Below, one piece after another: positions 59,557 through 64,000 of a DNA stretch of 64,000 nucleotides. Both the position numbers and the translations under genes were made by a program. Under the pieces are notes generated by a model. The model ran no database searches. It was not told the origin of the DNA and saw nothing but the letters and a program-made list of their open reading frames with translations. The stretch is taken from contig NZ_SOZH01000003.1 of assembly GCF_004519295.1 (NCBI RefSeq), positions 310,001 through 374,000 of the forward strand, in the 5' to 3' direction. This DNA is from Cellulosimicrobium funkei (GTDB lineage: Bacteria; Actinomycetota; Actinomycetes; Actinomycetales; Cellulomonadaceae). Each line of letters opens with the position of its first letter. Within the stretch, counting starts at the first letter, position 1.

Positions 59557-60627
59557 GTGAGCACGGTCGCGCTCGTCGTCAACCCGACGGCCGGGCGCGG
59601 GCGTGGCCGCACCGCAGGCGCACGCACGGCCGAGGCGCTCACCGCGGCCGGGCACGACGTCCTCGACCTCAGCGCCCCCAGCCTGCCCCTCGCGCAGGAG
59701 TCCGCCGACGCCGCCGTCCGCGGCACCGGCGCGGCCGCGGGGGTGGACGCGCTCGTCGTCGTCGGCGGCGACGGCATGGTGCACCTCGGCGTCAACGCCA
59801 CCGCGGGCACCGGCGTGCCGCTCGGCATCGTCGCCGTGGGGACCGGCAACGACTTCGCGCACGCCCTCGACCTGCCCACCGGCCGCCCCGACCGCTGCGT
59901 CGACGCGCTCCTGGGCGCGCTCGGGCCCGCCGCGAGCGCCGGGGCGCGCGTGCGCGTGGTCGACGCCGCCCGGGTCGCGGGCGAGCACGTGCCCGTCGCG
60001 CGCTGGTACGCGGGCGTGCTGTCCGCCGGGATCGACGCCGCGGTGAACGCGCACGCCAACGCGGCGACCTGGCCGCGCGGACGGTCCCGGTACGCGCGCT
60101 CCGCCCTGACCGAGATCACCCGCTACCGGCCCTACGGGTACCGCGTCACGGTGCGCGGCGTGCCCGCGGGAGACGACGTGCCGGACGTCCTCGCCGGGGC
60201 GCCCCTGCTGCCCGTGCCCGACGCCGCGCAGCACCCCGACGCGGCCGACGGCCCGGACGGGCGGGCGTTCGTGTGGGAGTCGCCGGGCGCGCTCGTCGCC
60301 GTCGCGAACAGCCCCCGCTTCGGCGGCGGGGTCCGCGTCGCGCCCGACGCCGCGCCCGACGACGGCCTGCTGGACGTCGTTGTCGCGGGCCCGCTCGGGC
60401 GGTGGGGCGCCGCGCGCGTCTTCCCCGGCATGTACGCGGGGCGCCACCTCACCCACCGCGCGGTCGGGACCGTGCGCGCGACGTCGGTCACGGTCGAGCC
60501 GACCACAGCAGGCGCCGCGCCGCCGCACGCGTTCGCCGACGGGGAGCACCTCGGGCCGCTGCCGCTGCGCGTCGACGTCGTCCCCGGCGCGCTGCGCGTG
60601 CTCGACGCCGCCGTCCCTGCCCGCTGA
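59557..60627 (+). CDS. Diacylglycerol/sphingosine kinase family protein
   Basis: 356-aa lipid kinase of the DagK/YegS fold. VALVVNPTAGRGRGRT is the phosphate-binding opening; VVVGGDGMVHLGVNA is the GGDG nucleotide motif; GIVAVGTGNDFAHALDLP follows; and DDGLLDVVVAGPLGR is the C-terminal signature. It phosphorylates diacylglycerol or a related lipid with ATP. GTG start at 59557. The position between tatC and helY is conserved in related actinobacteria (from memory). Confidence 0.9.
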   Translation: MSTVALVVNPTAGRGRGRTAGARTAEALTAAGHDVLDLSAPSLPLAQESADAAVRGTGAAAGVDALVVVGGDGMVHLGVNATAGTGVPLGIVAVGTGNDFAHALDLPTGRPDRCVDALLGALGPAASAGARVRVVDAARVAGEHVPVARWYAGVLSAGIDAAVNAHANAATWPRGRSRYARSALTEITRYRPYGYRVTVRGVPAGDDVPDVLAGAPLLPVPDAAQHPDAADGPDGRAFVWESPGALVAVANSPRFGGGVRVAPDAAPDDGLLDVVVAGPLGRWGAARVFPGMYAGRHLTHRAVGTVRATSVTVEPTTAGAAPPHAFADGEHLGPLPLRVDVVPGALRVLDAAVPAR

Positions 60628-60665
60628 GCAGGGGGCTCTCGACCGGCGAGGTGGGCGGCGGACCG

Positions 60666-60671
60666 TAGGCT
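60666..60671 (+). promoter_or_regulatory. -10 box TAGGCT, leaderless helY
   Basis: TAGGCT ends six bases before the ATG at 60678; no ribosome-binding site. Confidence 0.65.
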
Positions 60672-60677
60672 GACGGC

Positions 60678-63656
60678 ATGACGGCCGACGAATCGCCCGC
60701 CGCCCGCTACGCCGCGTCCCGGGCCCGCCAGGCGGCGTCCCGCACGCGGCTCGCGGACTTCCGGCAGGTGCTCGACTTTCCCCTCGACGACTTCCAGGTG
60801 CGCGCGTGCGAGGCGCTCGAGGAGGGCCGCGGCGTGCTCGTCGCCGCGCCCACCGGAGCGGGGAAGACGGTCGTGGGCGAGTTCGCGGTCCACCTCGCCC
60901 TCGCGAGCGGGCGCAAGGCGTTCTACACCACCCCCATCAAGGCGCTGTCCAACCAGAAGTACGCCGACCTCGTGCGCCGCCACGGCGCCGACGCCGTGGG
61001 CCTGCTCACCGGTGACACGACGATCAACGGGGAGGCGCCCGTCGTCGTCATGACGACCGAGGTGCTGCGCAACATGCTGTACGCGGGGTCGCGCACCCTG
61101 GACGGGCTCGCGTACGTCGTCATGGACGAGGTGCACTACCTCGCCGACCGGTTCCGCGGGCCCGTGTGGGAAGAAGTGATCATCCACCTGCCCGACGACG
61201 TCCAGCTCGTGTCCCTGTCCGCGACCGTGTCCAACGCGGAGGAGTTCGGCGACTGGCTGGAGATGGTGCGCGGCGACACGACCGTCGTCGTCAGCGAGCG
61301 CCGGCCCGTGCCGCTGTGGCAGCACGTCCTCGTCGCGTCCGCGAACCCCGCGGCCGCGGTCGCGCACGCAGGCGGTGGGCGCGCGCCCGGCGCGGACCTG
61401 CTCGACCTGTACGCCGGGACGGTGGACCCCACCGACCCGGGCGTGAACCCGCCCATCAACCCCGACCTGCTCGCCGCGTTCCGCACCGCGCCCCGCACCG
61501 GCGGGCCCGGGCCGGGCGGACGGCGGGGGTCCGGCGACCGCGGGTACCGGGGCCGCGGCGGGCGTCGCCCGGGGCCGGACCGGTCCGTTGTCGGGCGGCG
61601 CACCCCTGCCCGGTTCGCCGTCGTGGACGCGCTCGACGCGGACGGGCTGCTGCCCGCGATCTACTTCATCTTCTCCCGCGCCGGGTGCGAGGGCGCCGTG
61701 CAGCAGTGCCTCACCGCGGGCCTGCGCCTGACGTCGCCTGCGGAGGAGGCCGAGATCCGGCGCGTCGCGGAGGAACGCACCGCGACCATCCCCACCGAGG
61801 ACCTGGAGGTCCTCGGGTACTGGACGTGGACGGAGTCCCTCGCGCGCGGCATCGCGGCCCACCACGCGGGCCTGCTGCCCGTGTTCAAGGAGACGGTCGA
61901 GGAGCTGTTCAGCCGCGGCCTCATCAAGGTCGTGTTCGCCACCGAGACGCTCGCGCTGGGCATCAACATGCCCGCCCGGTCCGTCGCGCTGGAGAAGCTC
62001 GTCAAGTGGGACGGCACCGCGCACGTCGACGTCACCCCGGGGGAGTACACCCAGCTCACCGGGCGCGCCGGGCGGCGCGGCATCGACGTCGAGGGGCACG
62101 CCGTCGTCGTCGACCACGCGGGCCTGGACCCGGTGCACCTCGCGGGCCTGGCGTCCAAGCGTCTGTACCCGCTGCGCTCGAGCTTCCGGCCCACGTACAA
62201 CATGGCGGTCAACCTCGTCGCGCAGGTCGGGCGCGACCGGGCGCGCGAGGTCCTGGAGACGTCGTTCGCGCAGTTCCAGGCCGACCGGGGCGTCGTCGGC
62301 CTGGCCAAGCAGGCGCAGGCGCACGCCGAGGCCCTCGACGGGTACGCGCAGGCGATGACGTGCGACCGCGGCGACTTCGCCGAGTACGCGGCGCTGCGGC
62401 GGCGCATCACCGCGCGCGAGGGCGACCTGTCGCGCGCCGCGAGCCGGTCGCGCCGCGCCGAGGTCGTCGCCGCGTTCGAGCGCCTGCGGCCCGGGGACGT
62501 CGTCGAGGTGCCGTCCGGGCGGCGCGCGGGCTACGTCGTCGTGCTCGACCCGGGGGAGGGCGCCGGGTTCGACGGACCGCGCCCCACCGTCCTGACGCAG
62601 GACCGCCAGGTGAAGAAGCTCACCGTCGCCGACGCACCCGGCGGGATCCGCACCGTCGCGCGCGTGCGCATCCCCAAGACGTTCAACGCGCGCGTGCCCG
62701 CCCAGCGGCGCGACCTCGCCTCCACCCTGCGCAACGCGCTCGGCGCGCTCGACGAGCCGGGCACGCGCCCCGGCCGCACCACCCGCGCCCGGTCCGGCGC
62801 GTCCGACGACGCCCAGCTCGCGCGCCTGCGCGCCCAGCTGCGTGCCCACCCGTGCCACGACTGCCCCGACCGGGAGGACCACGCCCGCTGGGCGGAGCGG
62901 TGGGCGCGGCTGAAGAAGGAGCACGACCAGCTCGTGCGGCGCGTCGAGGGCCGCACCGGCTCCATCGCGCGCGTCTTCGACCGCATCTGCGACGTCCTCG
63001 TCACGCTCGGCTACCTCGCGCCCGCCGAGCCCGCGCAGGACCCGGCCGCACCGCTCGAGGACGCTCTCGACGAGGAGGAGACCGACACCCCTGGCGCCCC
63101 GACCACCGGTCGCGCCGCCCGCGAGGCCGCGCGCACCGGGCTGCAGGTCACTCCCGACGGGCAGTGGCTGCGCCGCCTCTACGCCGAGAACGACCTGCTC
63201 CTGGCCGAGTGCCTGCGCCGCGGCGTGTGGGAGGACCTCGACGCCCCCGCCCTGGCCGCCGTCGTGTCCACGTGCGTCTACGCCGGGCGCCGCGAGGACC
63301 ACGGCGAGCCCGACGTCCCCGGCGGCCCCCAGGGCAGGCTGGCGCGCGCGCTCGAGGCCACCACGCGCGTGTGGTCCGAGGTCGACGACCTCGAGGACGA
63401 GCACGACATCGACGCGACCGGCCCGCTCGACGAGGGCCTCGTCACCGCCGTGCACCGCTGGGCCGTGGGGCGCAGCCTCGACGCCGTGCTGCGCGGCTCC
63501 GAGATCGCGGCCGGCGACTTCGTGCGCTGGTGCAAGCAGGTCATCGACGTCCTCGACCAGGTCGCGGGCGCCGCACCCACCCCCGAGGTCCGCCGCACCG
63601 CGCGCCAGGCGATCGACCGCCTGCGCCGCGGCGTCGTCGCCTACTCCAGCGTCTGA
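60678..63656 (+). CDS. helY: Superfamily 2 RNA helicase HelY (Ski2/Mtr4-like)
   Basis: 992-aa DExH helicase. Walker A is APTGAGKT (~57-64); motif II is DEVH with Asp150; motif III is SLSATVSN; motif VI is QLTGRAGRRG. The fold continues with the Ski2/Mtr4-type winged helix and C-terminal helical part (PAEPAQDPAAPLED onwards is a variable acidic linker). Between the two RecA domains there is an RGG-rich insert (~272-305: GGRRGSGDRGYRGRGGRR) likely to bind RNA. HelY of Mycobacterium tuberculosis is the namesake; the role is probably RNA turnover or processing. The leaderless promoter sets the ATG. Confidence 0.92.
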   Translation: MTADESPAARYAASRARQAASRTRLADFRQVLDFPLDDFQVRACEALEEGRGVLVAAPTGAGKTVVGEFAVHLALASGRKAFYTTPIKALSNQKYADLVRRHGADAVGLLTGDTTINGEAPVVVMTTEVLRNMLYAGSRTLDGLAYVVMDEVHYLADRFRGPVWEEVIIHLPDDVQLVSLSATVSNAEEFGDWLEMVRGDTTVVVSERRPVPLWQHVLVASANPAAAVAHAGGGRAPGADLLDLYAGTVDPTDPGVNPPINPDLLAAFRTAPRTGGPGPGGRRGSGDRGYRGRGGRRPGPDRSVVGRRTPARFAVVDALDADGLLPAIYFIFSRAGCEGAVQQCLTAGLRLTSPAEEAEIRRVAEERTATIPTEDLEVLGYWTWTESLARGIAAHHAGLLPVFKETVEELFSRGLIKVVFATETLALGINMPARSVALEKLVKWDGTAHVDVTPGEYTQLTGRAGRRGIDVEGHAVVVDHAGLDPVHLAGLASKRLYPLRSSFRPTYNMAVNLVAQVGRDRAREVLETSFAQFQADRGVVGLAKQAQAHAEALDGYAQAMTCDRGDFAEYAALRRRITAREGDLSRAASRSRRAEVVAAFERLRPGDVVEVPSGRRAGYVVVLDPGEGAGFDGPRPTVLTQDRQVKKLTVADAPGGIRTVARVRIPKTFNARVPAQRRDLASTLRNALGALDEPGTRPGRTTRARSGASDDAQLARLRAQLRAHPCHDCPDREDHARWAERWARLKKEHDQLVRRVEGRTGSIARVFDRICDVLVTLGYLAPAEPAQDPAAPLEDALDEEETDTPGAPTTGRAAREAARTGLQVTPDGQWLRRLYAENDLLLAECLRRGVWEDLDAPALAAVVSTCVYAGRREDHGEPDVPGGPQGRLARALEATTRVWSEVDDLEDEHDIDATGPLDEGLVTAVHRWAVGRSLDAVLRGSEIAAGDFVRWCKQVIDVLDQVAGAAPTPEVRRTARQAIDRLRRGVVAYSSV

Positions 63657-63715
63657 GCGCACCCCGCACCGGCGGCGCCCCCGTCGGCCCGGGCGTGGGA
63701 CCGGCTCGCGAGGCC

Positions 63716-63741
63716 GGCTCGGAAGGTCGGCTCGGAAGGTC
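63716..63741. repeat. Two 13-bp tandem repeats
   Basis: GGCTCGGAAGGTC occurs twice in direct contact (63716-63728, 63729-63741) in the 192-base gap after helY, which otherwise shows no gene or clear terminator. Confidence 0.7.
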
Positions 63742-63848
63742 GGCGCTGCGGCCGTACGGCGTGACGTGCACGACACGCGCCCGGACCTGCGCCGACGCCG
63801 CCACCGGGCGGTGAAGCACGGCGGGTTGTGGCGGTATCGTGAAGGACT

Positions 63849-64000
63849 GTGGCCTCAACCCTGTACCGCGGCGGCGTGATCCACTCCCCGGCCGATCCGT
63901 TCGCGGAAGCGCTCCTCGTCGACGACGGCGTCATCGCCTGGATCGGTGCCGACGACACGGCCGACGGGCTCGCCGCCCGCGCCGACCGCGTCATCGACCT
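63849..64000 (+). CDS. Amidohydrolase family protein, 5' end only
   Basis: The window ends after 50 codons. The visible part (VASTLYRGGVIHSPADPFAE, then LLVDDGVIAWIGADDTADGL) is the N-terminal beta-sandwich start of the YtcJ-like/metallo-dependent amidohydrolase family; the metal-binding HxH would lie beyond the window. GTG start at 63849; TATCGT lies eight bases before it and GAAGGA could be a weak ribosome-binding site. Confidence 0.7.
   Translation, partial: MASTLYRGGVIHSPADPFAEALLVDDGVIAWIGADDTADGLAARADRVID

Noticed and set aside
60132-63776. A 1214-codon open frame antisense to helY
   Set aside because: Composition is a mirror of the helicase codons; no start signals or domains.

Overview
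The window is very GC-rich DNA from an actinobacterium. It has dense gene packing, many GTG starts, many 4-base stop/start overlaps (ATGA, GTGA), leaderless promoters of the TANNNT type, a pafB-pafC-tatA-tatC cluster, HelY helicase and DtxR/IdeR iron boxes. Gene content fits the order Micrococcales, and a Cellulosimicrobium/Cellulomonas/Isoptericola-like genus is my best guess (inference). I saw no rRNA, tRNA, CRISPR array, prophage or complete insertion sequence.

Layout. 0.1-9.6 kb: small regulators and enzymes (WYL and MerR regulators, VOC proteins, GNAT), plus a secreted-type serine protease next to an ATP-grasp peptide-ligase-like enzyme. 9.6-13.9 kb: an ABC-F ribosome-protection protein with a long leader and a short leaderless upstream ORF, then a divergent LysR/MFS pair. 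13.9-17.8 kb: an iron locus with a siderophore-binding lipoprotein and a siderophore-interacting reductase fused to a methyltransferase-like domain, a DtxR-type box, and a divergent AraC regulator. 17.8-21.5 kb: RibD-like reductase, Tat-exported beta-propeller protein, endonuclease/exonuclease/phosphatase, HNH nuclease. 21.7-26.4 kb: a stress-signalling operon of a response-regulator/thioredoxin-reductase fusion, a histidine kinase with a cNMP-type sensor, and LtrA. 26.5-35.1 kb: a desferrioxamine-type siderophore operon under an iron box (desA, desB, a fused desC-desD, a penicillin-amidase-like gene and a second acyltransferase). 35.2-40.0 kb: a lipoprotein, an ACT-like protein, and a type III polyketide synthase cluster (PKS, ICMT-type methyltransferase, flavoprotein, divergent UbiA) of the kind that makes alkylresorcinol/methoxyhydroquinone lipids. 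40-50.4 kb: LysR/dehydratase pair, YciO-like protein, lipase maturation factor, UDP-glucose pyrophosphorylase, two inverted arrays of a 21-bp repeat, YigZ, argG with ARG boxes, a recombinase-like gene flanked by a 23-bp motif, VOC, Dps. 50.5-55.9 kb: a six-gene, fully overlapping MoxR/DUF58/DUF4129/DUF3866 operon. 55.9-64 kb: pafB, pafC, a membrane-anchored coiled coil protein, tatA, tatC, a lipid kinase, helY, and the start of an amidohydrolase.

How it works together. Two iron-box promoters tie the siderophore uptake genes (13.9-16.8 kb) to the biosynthetic operon (26.6-35.1 kb). These look like the desEF and desABCD parts of the Streptomyces locus, split about 10 kb apart. The Tat system at 58.4-59.5 kb would export the twin-arginine protein at 18.6 kb. 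At least sixteen genes begin 6-7 bases after a TANNNT box with no ribosome-binding site, so leaderless transcription is a main mode of expression here. Most-supported unusual features: the short leaderless ORF before the ABC-F gene, the protease/ATP-grasp pair, the inverted 21-bp repeat arrays, and the 23-bp motif shared by two neighbouring leaderless promoters.
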